Of a DNA stretch of 36,834 nucleotides, positions 15,900-23,451 are shown piece after piece (positions within the stretch are counted from its first letter, which is position 1; the number at the start of each line of letters is the position of its first letter). Origin of the DNA: Bacteroidales bacterium (GTDB lineage Bacteria > Bacteroidota > Bacteroidia > Bacteroidales > UBA932). Under the pieces are notes generated by a model. The model was not told the DNA's origin. It worked only from the letters and a program-made list of their open reading frames with translations, and made no database searches. The translations under genes were made by a program, and so were the position numbers. The stretch covers positions 1 to 36,834 of the forward strand of contig JAFTDE010000044.1 in NCBI GenBank assembly GCA_017454335.1, in the 5' to 3' direction.

Positions 15900-17555
15900 A
15901 TGGAAGAAGCACCCAAAAAACTCAATTTCCTCGAGGAAATCATCGAGGACGATCTCAAATCCGGCAGAGTCAAGAGCATCCTGACCCGCTTCCCTCCGGA
16001 GCCGAACGGATACCTGCACCTCGGACACGCCAAGAGTCTCTGCATCAATTTCGGACTGGCCCAGAAATACGGCGGCCAGACCAATCTCCGGTACGACGAC
16101 ACCAATCCCACCAAGGAGGATACCGAATACGTGGACGCCATCAAGGAAGACATCACCTGGATGGGTTTCCACTGGGCCAAGGAACTGTACGCCTCGGACT
16201 ATTTCGACCAGCTGTACGCCTGGGCGGAAGAGCTGATCCAGCGCGGCCTGGCCTACGTGGATGACCAGAACCAGGAGGAGATCTCCCGCGGCCGCGGCAC
16301 CGTCGAGACGGCCGGCGTGGAGAGCCCCTACCGCAACCGCACCCCCGAGGAGAACCTTCGCCTGTTCCGCGAGATGCGCGACGGCAAGTACGCCGACGGC
16401 GAGAAGGTGCTGCGGGCCAAGATCGACATGGCCAGCAAGAACATGTTCTTCCGCGACCCGATCCTGTACCGGATCAAGCACGCCAGCCACCACCGCACCG
16501 GGGACAAGTGGTGCATCTACCCGATGTACGATTTCACCCACGGCCAGAGCGACTCCATCGAGCACATCACCCATTCGATCTGCACGCTGGAGTTCGACGT
16601 ACACCGTCCGCTGTATGACTGGTTCATCGAGACGCTGGGCATCTTCCCCAGCCACCAGTACGAGTTCGCGCGGCTGAACCTGACCTATACGCTGATGAGC
16701 AAGCGCAAGCTGCTGGAACTGGTCCAGAAGGGGCTGGTGTCCGGTTGGGACGACCCGCGGATGCCGACGCTGTGCGGCGTGCGCCGCCGCGGATACACGC
16801 CCGAGGCGCTGAAGATGTTCTGCGAACGGATCGGCGTGACGAAGCGCGACCAGCTGATGGACATCCAGCTGCTGGAGTGGTGCGTGCGCCAGGACCTGAA
16901 CGAGCGCTCGAACCGTTACATGGTGGTCCAGGATCCCATCAAGGTGACGCTGACCAACTGGCCCGAAGGGCTGGTCGAATGGTACGACTGCCCGCTGAAC
17001 CCGGCCGATCCCGAGGGACCGTCCCGCAAGGTTCCGTTCACGGGCGAACTGCTGATCGAACGCGCCGACTTCATGGTGGACGCCCCCAAGAAGTTCTTCC
17101 GCCTGAAACCCGACGGGGAAGTGCGCCTGAAATACACGTACATCATCAAGTGCGACGAGGTCATCAAGGATGCGAACGGCCAGGTGGTCGAGCTGCACTG
17201 CAGCTACGATCCTTCGACCAAGCCCGGGAGCGGGGAGTGGCGGTCCGTCAAGGGCACGATCCACTGGGTCTCCGCGGCCCACGCCCGCAGGATTGACCTG
17301 CGCCTGTACGACCGGCTGTTTTCGCTGGCCGACATGAGCCAGGTGCCCGAGGACAAGGACTACAAGGACTTCCTGAATCCGGATTCCCTGGTGCTGGGAA
17401 CGGGCTATGCCGAACCCGCACTGCTCGAGGACAAGTCCGGCATCGCCGTACAGTTCGAGCGTACCGGATACTACATCAAGGACAAGGACTCCACGCTCGA
17501 TCATCCCGTGTACAACCGGACGACTGTCCTGAAAGATTCATATAAACCTGAATAA
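15900..17555 (+). CDS. glnS: Glutaminyl-tRNA synthetase
   Basis: Charges tRNA-Gln with glutamine in the cytoplasm. The 551-residue class I synthetase shows the HIGH box as HLGH (40-43) in PPEPNGYLHLGHAKS, the downstream RYDDTNPTKED motif typical of GlnRS rather than GluRS, and the KMSKS box as MSKRK at 266-270. The C-terminal anticodon-binding beta-barrels are complete. Its presence implies direct glutaminylation, as expected in Bacteroidetes. The gene has its own promoter in the gap shared with divergent yicC, and a small secreted-protein gene follows after 8 bases. Confidence 0.95.
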   Translation: MEEAPKKLNFLEEIIEDDLKSGRVKSILTRFPPEPNGYLHLGHAKSLCINFGLAQKYGGQTNLRYDDTNPTKEDTEYVDAIKEDITWMGFHWAKELYASDYFDQLYAWAEELIQRGLAYVDDQNQEEISRGRGTVETAGVESPYRNRTPEENLRLFREMRDGKYADGEKVLRAKIDMASKNMFFRDPILYRIKHASHHRTGDKWCIYPMYDFTHGQSDSIEHITHSICTLEFDVHRPLYDWFIETLGIFPSHQYEFARLNLTYTLMSKRKLLELVQKGLVSGWDDPRMPTLCGVRRRGYTPEALKMFCERIGVTKRDQLMDIQLLEWCVRQDLNERSNRYMVVQDPIKVTLTNWPEGLVEWYDCPLNPADPEGPSRKVPFTGELLIERADFMVDAPKKFFRLKPDGEVRLKYTYIIKCDEVIKDANGQVVELHCSYDPSTKPGSGEWRSVKGTIHWVSAAHARRIDLRLYDRLFSLADMSQVPEDKDYKDFLNPDSLVLGTGYAEPALLEDKSGIAVQFERTGYYIKDKDSTLDHPVYNRTTVLKDSYKPE

Positions 17556-17563
17556 GTTTTTCC

Positions 17564-18121
17564 ATGAAAAGAATCATTTTTACCCTTGCCCTGGCGTTCG
17601 CGACGCTGATCGCACCCGCCCAAAACAGGCAGAACGTCCCTGCCGGCATGCGCATGGAGATCGGATCTGTTGAAGATAACGACGATGTCTGCAGTGTTTT
17701 CTTCTACAAGGACGATGACGGGACGGTCGGATACTACCTGTCGATCGGCTACCAGCTGGATTTGTTCGAATTCATCGGAGAGGAATCCTCCTCTTCCATC
17801 AGTCATTATGACGAGACCTGCATTTACCTGGGATCTACGCTGGAAGAAGCCATCGGGGAGGTTGATGCGATCCTCGCCCTGTTTGACAAGGAGGTCGGAA
17901 CCGAGTTCGAACTCCCTTGCCGGAAGCTTGTCGGAGTGGAGCGCCTCGGCGACAGGACGACCGTGAAAGGGACCGTGGTCAAGCGTTTCCTGCAGGCCAA
18001 GCGCCTGTGCTTCCTCTTCGCGACGCGTGGAGACCACAGCGCCCAGGTGGACCTGCCCAAGCCCTCGCTGCGTTCCATTCGCGGCATGCTGCAGTTTGAA
18101 CAACGCCGGCAGAGATGGTAA
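17564..18121 (+). CDS. Secreted hypothetical protein
   Basis: 185 residues with a signal peptide (MKRIIFTLALAFATLIAPAQ, cleavage probably near residue 20). The mature part is acidic in its first half (a run with EDNDD, then FYKDDDGTVGYYL), has a serine cluster, and is more basic at the end. I recognise no domain. It starts 8 bases after glnS, and its stop TAA is immediately followed by the TTG start of the membrane-bound AraC-type regulator, so these two are likely co-expressed. An envelope protein connected to that regulator is possible but only inferred. Confidence 0.7.
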   Translation: MKRIIFTLALAFATLIAPAQNRQNVPAGMRMEIGSVEDNDDVCSVFFYKDDDGTVGYYLSIGYQLDLFEFIGEESSSSISHYDETCIYLGSTLEEAIGEVDAILALFDKEVGTEFELPCRKLVGVERLGDRTTVKGTVVKRFLQAKRLCFLFATRGDHSAQVDLPKPSLRSIRGMLQFEQRRQRW

Positions 18122-19204
18122 TTGACTCCTGAATCCTCATATCTGATCGGCCTGGCTGCCGCCGTCTATGTGACCACCTGCCTGGTGGGCGCGGCGGTGC
18201 GCTGGTTCCATATGTGCAGCCCTTATGACCGGAAACCCCGCTATTACTATCCGGGGCGGCCGTTCGTGACGGGCGTGTGGCTGAGTTCGCTGGCGTTGCT
18301 GCCTTATGTGCTGGATACGTCAAGCGCCGATGCGTGGTTTCTGGCGCGGCTGTATTTCCTGCCGGTGACGCTCTTCCATTTCGTCCTGATCCTGTCCTCG
18401 TACTTCGGGGCCGTGATGGACTGGAAAAAATGGCGCTGGCCCGTGACATTGACCGGCATACCGGTCGTGCTGGTTCTGCTCGCCGCCGTGGCGCTGGCCG
18501 TATGGCCCGGAGACCAGATCGCGGCGCTTCCGTTCTGGGAAACGCTCATGTATATCCTGGGCGGGGTGATGACGGCGCTTTGCATTGCCGCCATGTCGCT
18601 GGTGGTGGGCTGGGCGCGCCGCGTCGATCCCGACGATTATTCCAATCCCAGCGATTTTCCCGTCGTGCAGGCGCGCAAGTGGCTGGCCATGGTCGTCCTG
18701 AACCTGGTACTGTGCTGGTTCGGGGCTTTGATGAATGACCCCGGGGTCCTGGCATGCGTCCAGATGCTCATTTCGGGGCTCTGCGTGGTGTTCCTGATTT
18801 CGGCGCTGCATCCGAACCGCAACCGGCCGATGGATGATACCGTCGCCAAGGAAGGGAAGAAGGAGACGCAGGTGTATCTCCGCTCGATTCCGAAGCGGAA
18901 GCAGGCGGAGATCCTCTCCGCCATCCGGACCGTTGTGGAAACCCAGCAGGCTTTCCTGGATCCGCACCTTACCCTGCAGGATGTCGCCAATCGCTGCGGA
19001 TACAACCGCACCTACATCGCCGGACTGGTCAAGAGCGAACTGGGCGGATTCGTCTCGTACGTCAACGGCCTTCGCATGGAATTCGTGGGGGACTATCTGC
19101 AGAAGAACCCCGATGCCACGCTAGGCGAAGCCGTCGATGCGGCGGGTTTTGGATCCCGGTCCCGCTACTATGACACAAAATCCAAGATGCAGGGCAGTCG
19201 GTAG
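18122..19204 (+). CDS. Membrane-anchored AraC-type transcriptional regulator
   Basis: 360 residues: about six or seven TM helices in the first 230 residues (for example 7-27, 73-95 and 205-226), then a cytoplasmic C-terminal AraC/XylS-like helix-turn-helix domain (about 265-355). The HTH is seen in LTLQDVANRCGYNRTYIAGLVKSE and the second half in ATLGEAVDAAGFGSRSRYYDTKSK. Such one-component membrane regulators are common in Bacteroidales. Translation starts at a TTG directly after the preceding stop. Candidate operator repeats begin 7 bases after its stop, in front of the small ORF and the fimbrillin-like lipoprotein, so these are its most likely targets. The sensed signal is unknown. Confidence 0.8.
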   Translation: MTPESSYLIGLAAAVYVTTCLVGAAVRWFHMCSPYDRKPRYYYPGRPFVTGVWLSSLALLPYVLDTSSADAWFLARLYFLPVTLFHFVLILSSYFGAVMDWKKWRWPVTLTGIPVVLVLLAAVALAVWPGDQIAALPFWETLMYILGGVMTALCIAAMSLVVGWARRVDPDDYSNPSDFPVVQARKWLAMVVLNLVLCWFGALMNDPGVLACVQMLISGLCVVFLISALHPNRNRPMDDTVAKEGKKETQVYLRSIPKRKQAEILSAIRTVVETQQAFLDPHLTLQDVANRCGYNRTYIAGLVKSELGGFVSYVNGLRMEFVGDYLQKNPDATLGEAVDAAGFGSRSRYYDTKSKMQGSR

Positions 19205-19210
19205 CCCTTG

Positions 19211-19281
19211 TCCGTAATCGTTTACAAATTCCGTAAACGATATCTTACAATTTTTAAACACAGACGGACATTCCGTTAACG
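19211..19281. promoter_or_regulatory. Candidate operator repeats, TCCGT(A/T)A(A/T)CG
   Basis: Three near-identical decamers lie on the same strand: TCCGTAATCG at 19211, TCCGTAAACG at 19230 and TCCGTTAACG at 19272, with start-to-start distances of 19 and 42 bases, close to two and four helical turns. The first two overlap a 9-bp inverted repeat (ATCGTTTAC 19217-19225, GTAAACGAT 19233-19241). They precede the -7 box at 19313 and follow a gene for an AraC-type regulator. Confidence 0.5.
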
Positions 19282-19312
19282 CATACGGGACAGGTATTTT
19301 GTGCCTGTTCGG

Positions 19313-19320
19313 TAAATTTG
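19313..19320 (+). promoter_or_regulatory. Predicted -7 box of the small ORF/lipoprotein operon
   Basis: TAAATTTG matches TAnnTTTG exactly, 48 bases before the ATG at 19368. No TTTG is found at the usual -33 distance, which would fit a promoter that needs an activator bound at the upstream repeats. Confidence 0.55.
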
Positions 19321-19367
19321 TCCCGCTCAGTTGGTAGTGTTTATTTTTTTTCAAATAAGGTGTTTTT

Positions 19368-19511
19368 ATGAATGCAAAAACCAAAGAACAGTACGAGGCG
19401 CCTGTGATCAGCGTCGTGGAACTGAATTCGGCTGGCTTTCTCTGCCAGAGTCCGAACGGAGTGTATGATCCTGATAATTATGGCAACGGAGGCGATCCGC
19501 TCGCTGAGTAA
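19368..19511 (+). CDS. Small ORF, 47 residues, YEAPxIxVVEL-type peptide
   Basis: ATG 19368 to TAA 19509-19511. The N-terminal half is charged (MNAKTKEQYEAP), followed by VISVVELNSAGFLCQS with one cysteine at residue 26, and a Gly/Asn/Asp-rich tail ending DPLAE. I recall short Bacteroidales ORFs of the same pattern (Tyr-x-x-Pro, a Val/Glu strand, then Cys-x-Ser and a polar tail), often beside fimbrillin-like genes; their function is not established. It has its own -7 box, and the next gene starts 20 bases after its stop. It has no signal peptide. A modified-peptide precursor or a small cytoplasmic partner of the lipoprotein are both open. Confidence 0.65.
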   Translation: MNAKTKEQYEAPVISVVELNSAGFLCQSPNGVYDPDNYGNGGDPLAE

Positions 19512-19531
19512 AAAAAGAGGAGGAAATGATC

Positions 19532-21283
19532 ATGAAGAAAGTATTCGGATTGGCCGCCATCCTGCTTGCACTCGCGGCCTGCAACAAGATCGAACCCGTC
19601 GCCCAATCGACCGATCAGGCGGAAACCCAGCAGGGTATTCCTTTCAAGGCTACCATCACCCGGGCATCGACCAAGGCCCTGGCCGATGCCGGCGAGACCC
19701 TGACCGCTACCTGGGCGGTAAATGAAAAGATCGCCCTGATTTATGAGGTATCTTCTACCAAGTACCTCGTCGAAGCGAATGTGGACGAAGTCACGGCAGG
19801 CGGCAAGGCTGTCATCAGCGCCACGCTGGATCCTGCTCCTGCCGATAATGCACCGGTGACGCTCATTTATCCATACTCTGCTGTTGATGGGGAAACAAAG
19901 GCGCTGAAGACTGATCTTCTGGTTGCCCAGAACGGTGCCCTGACCGGAGAGAACAGCATCAGCGAGAAGTATGACGTCCGTACCGGCAGCGGAAATCTTG
20001 CTATTGAAGGGAAGAGCGCTTCGCTGAAGTCGGACGTCGCGCTCAGCAACGAGTTTGCCATCTACAAGTTCACGCTCAATGCTGCGGCCACGGCGTTCCG
20101 TGTCACGATTGATGCCTCGGATTATGTGGCTACTCCCGCTTCTGAGACGAATGTGATTTTCATGGCCCTTCCTGCCATCAGCGGCAAGGCGGTTTCTTTC
20201 AAGGCCACCGAGGGCAGCAAGGACTATTACTTCTCCGCTCCGTCCGTGACCCTTGCGGCGGGTACCTATTATCGCTCGGACCTGAGCGGCAAACTGAAAA
20301 CCAACCCCGGCCGCCTGGGCGGTCAGTTCTCCGTCGCCGCAGACAGGAAAGTCTATTTCTCCCAGGGCAACCTCCAGTGGTTCTATGGCGGGAATAAACA
20401 CAAAACCAAGGCTGATGCCACTGACGTCCCTGGCGACTACAGTTCTTACAACGGCGGAATCTTCACTTTCGCAGACCATCAGTGGGATATAGCTGAAGAT
20501 AAAAATGTTGTCAGTAATAGAAGAAGAGGAAATGCTATCAGTAATCCTTCTACTTTGCTTAATTATACTGCCAGCAAAAGAATAGATCTCTTTATGTGGG
20601 CTACCAGTGGTTATAAGACTTCTGATGATTATCATTTCAAACCTTTTGCCATATGTAATAATGGTTACTGGGGGGGATCATATCCTTTCGGGCCTCTAAC
20701 GGACGATATTGCCGGGACGGACAGCGACTGGGGCGTGTTCAATGCGATCCTGAACGGAGGAGACGAAGTGAACCAATGGCGTACGCTTACCAAGGAAGAA
20801 TGGTCTTGGCTTATCCACGACAGGACCAACGCTGAGAATCTTCGCGGTGTCGGCACCGTGAATGGAATCCGTGGTGTCATCATCCTCCCTGATGGCTGGA
20901 CGGGATCATTCAACCCTGTGACCGCAGAAGTTAAGTATAACACCCCCTACTTGACCCCTGCCCTCAATTGGACCGACAATGTGTATGATGAAGCCGGATG
21001 GACCACCATGGAAGCTTCCGGAGCTGTTTTCCTCCCTGCCGCAGGCACGCTGGACCCTGGCAATAACGAGGTTGGTTATAATAATGAAAGCGATGCTAGA
21101 GCTGGTTCTTCGTATTGGACAGCTTCCTGGATTGACAATCGGGACAATGCATATGCCCTTGACTTGGGTACGGGAGGAATCAACCCCTCAACCAGCACTC
21201 CTTATATCAACTGGCGCTTCGATCATTCCAGCCGTCCCTACGGCCGCGCCGTGCGTCTGGTGCAGGATGTCCCCGCGCTGTAA
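19532..21283 (+). CDS. Fimbrillin-like lipoprotein with C-terminal FISUMP/lectin-like domain
   Basis: 583 residues. Signal peptide with lipobox LAAC (Cys17). The N-terminal half (about 30-255), with a TKAL element, TATWAVNEKIALIYEV and LIYPYSA, resembles the fimbrillin-like family of surface proteins. The C-terminal half begins GGQFSVAADRKVYFSQGNLQW and continues with IDLFMWATSGY, NQWRTLTKEEWSWLI, GVIILPDGW, AVFLPAAG, SYWTASW and ends YGRAVRLVQ, the pattern of Fibrobacter major-paralogue (C-type-lectin-like) domains. ATG 19532 is preferred to 19526 because AGGAGG at 19518-19523 is then 8 bases away. It is probably a surface adhesin or glycan binder. The segment 20521-20640 is markedly AT-rich compared with its surroundings. 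Confidence 0.8.
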   Translation: MKKVFGLAAILLALAACNKIEPVAQSTDQAETQQGIPFKATITRASTKALADAGETLTATWAVNEKIALIYEVSSTKYLVEANVDEVTAGGKAVISATLDPAPADNAPVTLIYPYSAVDGETKALKTDLLVAQNGALTGENSISEKYDVRTGSGNLAIEGKSASLKSDVALSNEFAIYKFTLNAAATAFRVTIDASDYVATPASETNVIFMALPAISGKAVSFKATEGSKDYYFSAPSVTLAAGTYYRSDLSGKLKTNPGRLGGQFSVAADRKVYFSQGNLQWFYGGNKHKTKADATDVPGDYSSYNGGIFTFADHQWDIAEDKNVVSNRRRGNAISNPSTLLNYTASKRIDLFMWATSGYKTSDDYHFKPFAICNNGYWGGSYPFGPLTDDIAGTDSDWGVFNAILNGGDEVNQWRTLTKEEWSWLIHDRTNAENLRGVGTVNGIRGVIILPDGWTGSFNPVTAEVKYNTPYLTPALNWTDNVYDEAGWTTMEASGAVFLPAAGTLDPGNNEVGYNNESDARAGSSYWTASWIDNRDNAYALDLGTGGINPSTSTPYINWRFDHSSRPYGRAVRLVQDVPAL

Positions 21284-21306
21284 CGGAACGGAATCATTCC
21301 ATGAAC

Positions 21307-21334
21307 AATCCCTGCCGGCTGGCCGGCAGGGATT
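21307..21334. terminator. Perfect hairpin between convergent genes (probable bidirectional terminator)
   Basis: A 13-bp perfect inverted repeat, AATCCCTGCCGGC / GCCGGCAGGGATT, with only 2 bases between the arms, 24 bases after the lipoprotein stop. It is followed by TGTTTATTT, a weak T-run on the plus strand. It lies between two convergent genes. Confidence 0.75.
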
Positions 21335-21355
21335 TGTTTATTTCTGTGAAGGTCC

Positions 21356-22555
21356 CTATGCGAGACTCAGGAGTTTGTCCCGGCTGAGGAGGCAGTCACC
21401 CAGGCCGGCGGCCTTGCGGTCGAGTTTGGAGAGGGTGATCTTGGTGTCACGGCTGACTTTCGACAGGGACATGCGGTTGACGGCGGTGCGGATGGGCAGG
21501 CGCAGGTAGTCGTTTCCGACGATCAGGCGGCCGCCGATGACCACGAGACCCGGATTGAAGACGTTGATCAGGCCGGCGATGCCGCGGCCGAGCGTCTCGC
21601 CGATGTTACCGATGCCCTCGATGGCCAGCACGTCCTCCTCGCGGATGGCGGTCAGGATGTCTTCGAGTTCGATCTCGCCGTCGGCGTTGAAACTGGCGGA
21701 CAGCGAGGACTGGCGGCCTTCCTTGAGCTTCTCCAGGATCCAGCGGTGCAGCGCCGATCCCGAGGCGCCCGTCTCCAGGCATCCGACTTTGCCGCAGCGG
21801 CAGATGACGTCGTTGTTCAGCAGGGGGAAGTGGCCGATCTCGCCGGAGTACCCGGATTCGCCGTAGTACAGTTTCCCGTCCAGGATCATGCCCATGCCCA
21901 GACCCCAGCTGAGATTGATGAACAGCATGTTCGACCCGGCGTCGGGCCCCAGGTACATGTATTCGCCGTAGGTCATGGCCCGGGAGTCGTTCTCCAGGGT
22001 GACGGGGATGTTCAGTTCGTGCTGGAACAGGTCCTTGATGGGGATGTCCTCGCCCATGAAATACGTCAGGCTGTATCCCTTTTCCGGATTCACGCGGCCG
22101 GACAGGCTGATGCCCGCGGCCAGTACGTTGAACCAGGGGATGCCGGCGGCGATGACTTCGTCCTTGACCCGGCGGCAGATGTTGCGGAAGGACTCCTGGT
22201 TGGCTTCGAGGACGAATTCGATGTCCTGGATGAACTGGATCATCGTGCCCTTGAAGTCGGTGATGGCGATGTGGAAGTGGTGGCGCGTGACGTCGATGCC
22301 CAGGAAATACCCCGCTTCGGGGCGCAGGCCGTAGATGCTGGGCTTGCGTCCGCCGGAGGTCCCGAGCTTGCCTTCGTCCTGCAGGAAGCCCTCGTCGATC
22401 AGTTCCGCGATGAGTTTGGTCACGGTCGGGACGCTGATGCCGAGTTCGTGACTGAATTCAGAAATGCTGAAAGCCCTGTACTTGATGCAGAGCCGGAGAA
22501 TTTCGCGTTTGATCTGGGCGTTCTTGGAAGTGTCTTGAAGCAGGGAGATGGCCAT
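21356..22555 (-). CDS. ROK family transcriptional regulator
   Basis: 399 residues: an N-terminal winged helix-turn-helix (about 15-75, with FSISEFSHELGISVPTVTKLIAELIDEG) fused to a ROK sugar-kinase fold. The zinc motif CRCGKVGCLE and the sugar-site motifs LENDSRA and GESGYSGEIGHFPL are present, as in NagC/Mlc/XylR. Such proteins repress sugar genes until a sugar or sugar phosphate binds. The start at 22555 is chosen because the -7 box lies at 22576-22583, upstream of it and downstream of the longer in-frame start. No sugar operon adjoins; the target is unknown. It is transcribed away from the HAMP-like protein/trkH operon. Confidence 0.85.
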   Translation of the reverse strand: MAISLLQDTSKNAQIKREILRLCIKYRAFSISEFSHELGISVPTVTKLIAELIDEGFLQDEGKLGTSGGRKPSIYGLRPEAGYFLGIDVTRHHFHIAITDFKGTMIQFIQDIEFVLEANQESFRNICRRVKDEVIAAGIPWFNVLAAGISLSGRVNPEKGYSLTYFMGEDIPIKDLFQHELNIPVTLENDSRAMTYGEYMYLGPDAGSNMLFINLSWGLGMGMILDGKLYYGESGYSGEIGHFPLLNNDVICRCGKVGCLETGASGSALHRWILEKLKEGRQSSLSASFNADGEIELEDILTAIREEDVLAIEGIGNIGETLGRGIAGLINVFNPGLVVIGGRLIVGNDYLRLPIRTAVNRMSLSKVSRDTKITLSKLDRKAAGLGDCLLSRDKLLSLA

Positions 22556-22575
22556 TTCGTCGTGTTTTGCGCATA

Positions 22576-22603
22576 CAAATATATAAAACTTTTCGTATCT
22601 TTG
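22576..22603. promoter_or_regulatory. Divergent promoter region of the ROK regulator and the HAMP-like protein/trkH operon
   Basis: Minus strand: TATATTTG at 22576-22583 for the ROK gene. Plus strand: TATCTTTG at 22596-22603 for the operon starting at 22630. Both match TAnnTTTG exactly, and they are so close that polymerases would compete. Confidence 0.65.
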
Positions 22604-22629
22604 CACAATATTCGTGAATTTTTTTAATA

Positions 22630-23451
22630 ATGGCGTCCAAAAGCTTGTCCATGCGTGCGAAGCTCACGCTCAGCCTCTCGGCGATCGCTGCGATCCTCCT
22701 CATATCCAGCATCATATCTGTGATGGAGTACCGGAGCATGAGTTCGTACGTGTCCGATCTGATCGCGGATGACATCAGCAGCATCAACGTCGCCCGCCGC
22801 CTGGGCGACATGAGCAACAGCTACAACCTGGAGATCCTGGCCGTGATCGGCAACGAGTCGGTCTCGGCGCTGCCTTCTTTTGACGATGCCTATTTCCTGT
22901 CGCACTGCGACACGCTCCGTTCGTCGATGGCGTCCAACACGATCAAGCCGCTGGCCGATTCCGTGGTGTATTCCTATTCGTCGTACATGCTGACCGCGCT
23001 GGAGCTGCAGGACGTGCTGCTGTCCGATTTCATCGACTCCCGGGCCTGGTATTTCGACCGGCTGCAGCCGCGCTACGAGCGGCTGAACCGCGACATCAAC
23101 CGGCTCAGCTCGGCCATCTACGCGGATCTGGAGAAGAATTCCGCCACCTTCGAGAGCGGTTTCTACCGGAGCATTATCCCGGGGATCGTCGCCGTGGGTG
23201 TGGGACTGCTGCTGGTGATCATGCTGCTGGTGTTCCTGCTGAGCTACTACGTCAAGCCGGTGTACCGCATGCTGGACGCCCTGAAGAATTACCGCTCGCT
23301 GGGCAAGCGTTACAACGTGTCCTTCGACGGGGACGACCAGCTGTCCGAACTCAATGAGGACATTACGGAGCTGGTCGGGGAGAATCTGCAGCTGCGGGAC
23401 CGCATCCGCTCCATGCGGGCGAAGGCACCCGGTACGGAGGGGAAGGAATGA
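22630..23451 (+). CDS. Membrane protein with chemoreceptor-like sensor region and HAMP-like end, no output domain
   Basis: 273 residues. TM1 at about 12-31, a helical extracytoplasmic region (about 32-182) of the four-helix-bundle type seen in chemoreceptors, TM2 at about 183-206, then a HAMP-like cytoplasmic segment (about 207-262) with the SFDGDDQLSELNEDITEL pattern. It ends in a short charged tail: there is no methyl-accepting, kinase or cyclase domain. The gene overlaps trkH by 4 bases (ATGA), so the two products are made together. A signal-sensing partner of the potassium channel is an inference from this overlap; the frame shows no sign of truncation by mutation, since it runs directly into trkH. 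Confidence 0.75.
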   Translation: MASKSLSMRAKLTLSLSAIAAILLISSIISVMEYRSMSSYVSDLIADDISSINVARRLGDMSNSYNLEILAVIGNESVSALPSFDDAYFLSHCDTLRSSMASNTIKPLADSVVYSYSSYMLTALELQDVLLSDFIDSRAWYFDRLQPRYERLNRDINRLSSAIYADLEKNSATFESGFYRSIIPGIVAVGVGLLLVIMLLVFLLSYYVKPVYRMLDALKNYRSLGKRYNVSFDGDDQLSELNEDITELVGENLQLRDRIRSMRAKAPGTEGKE

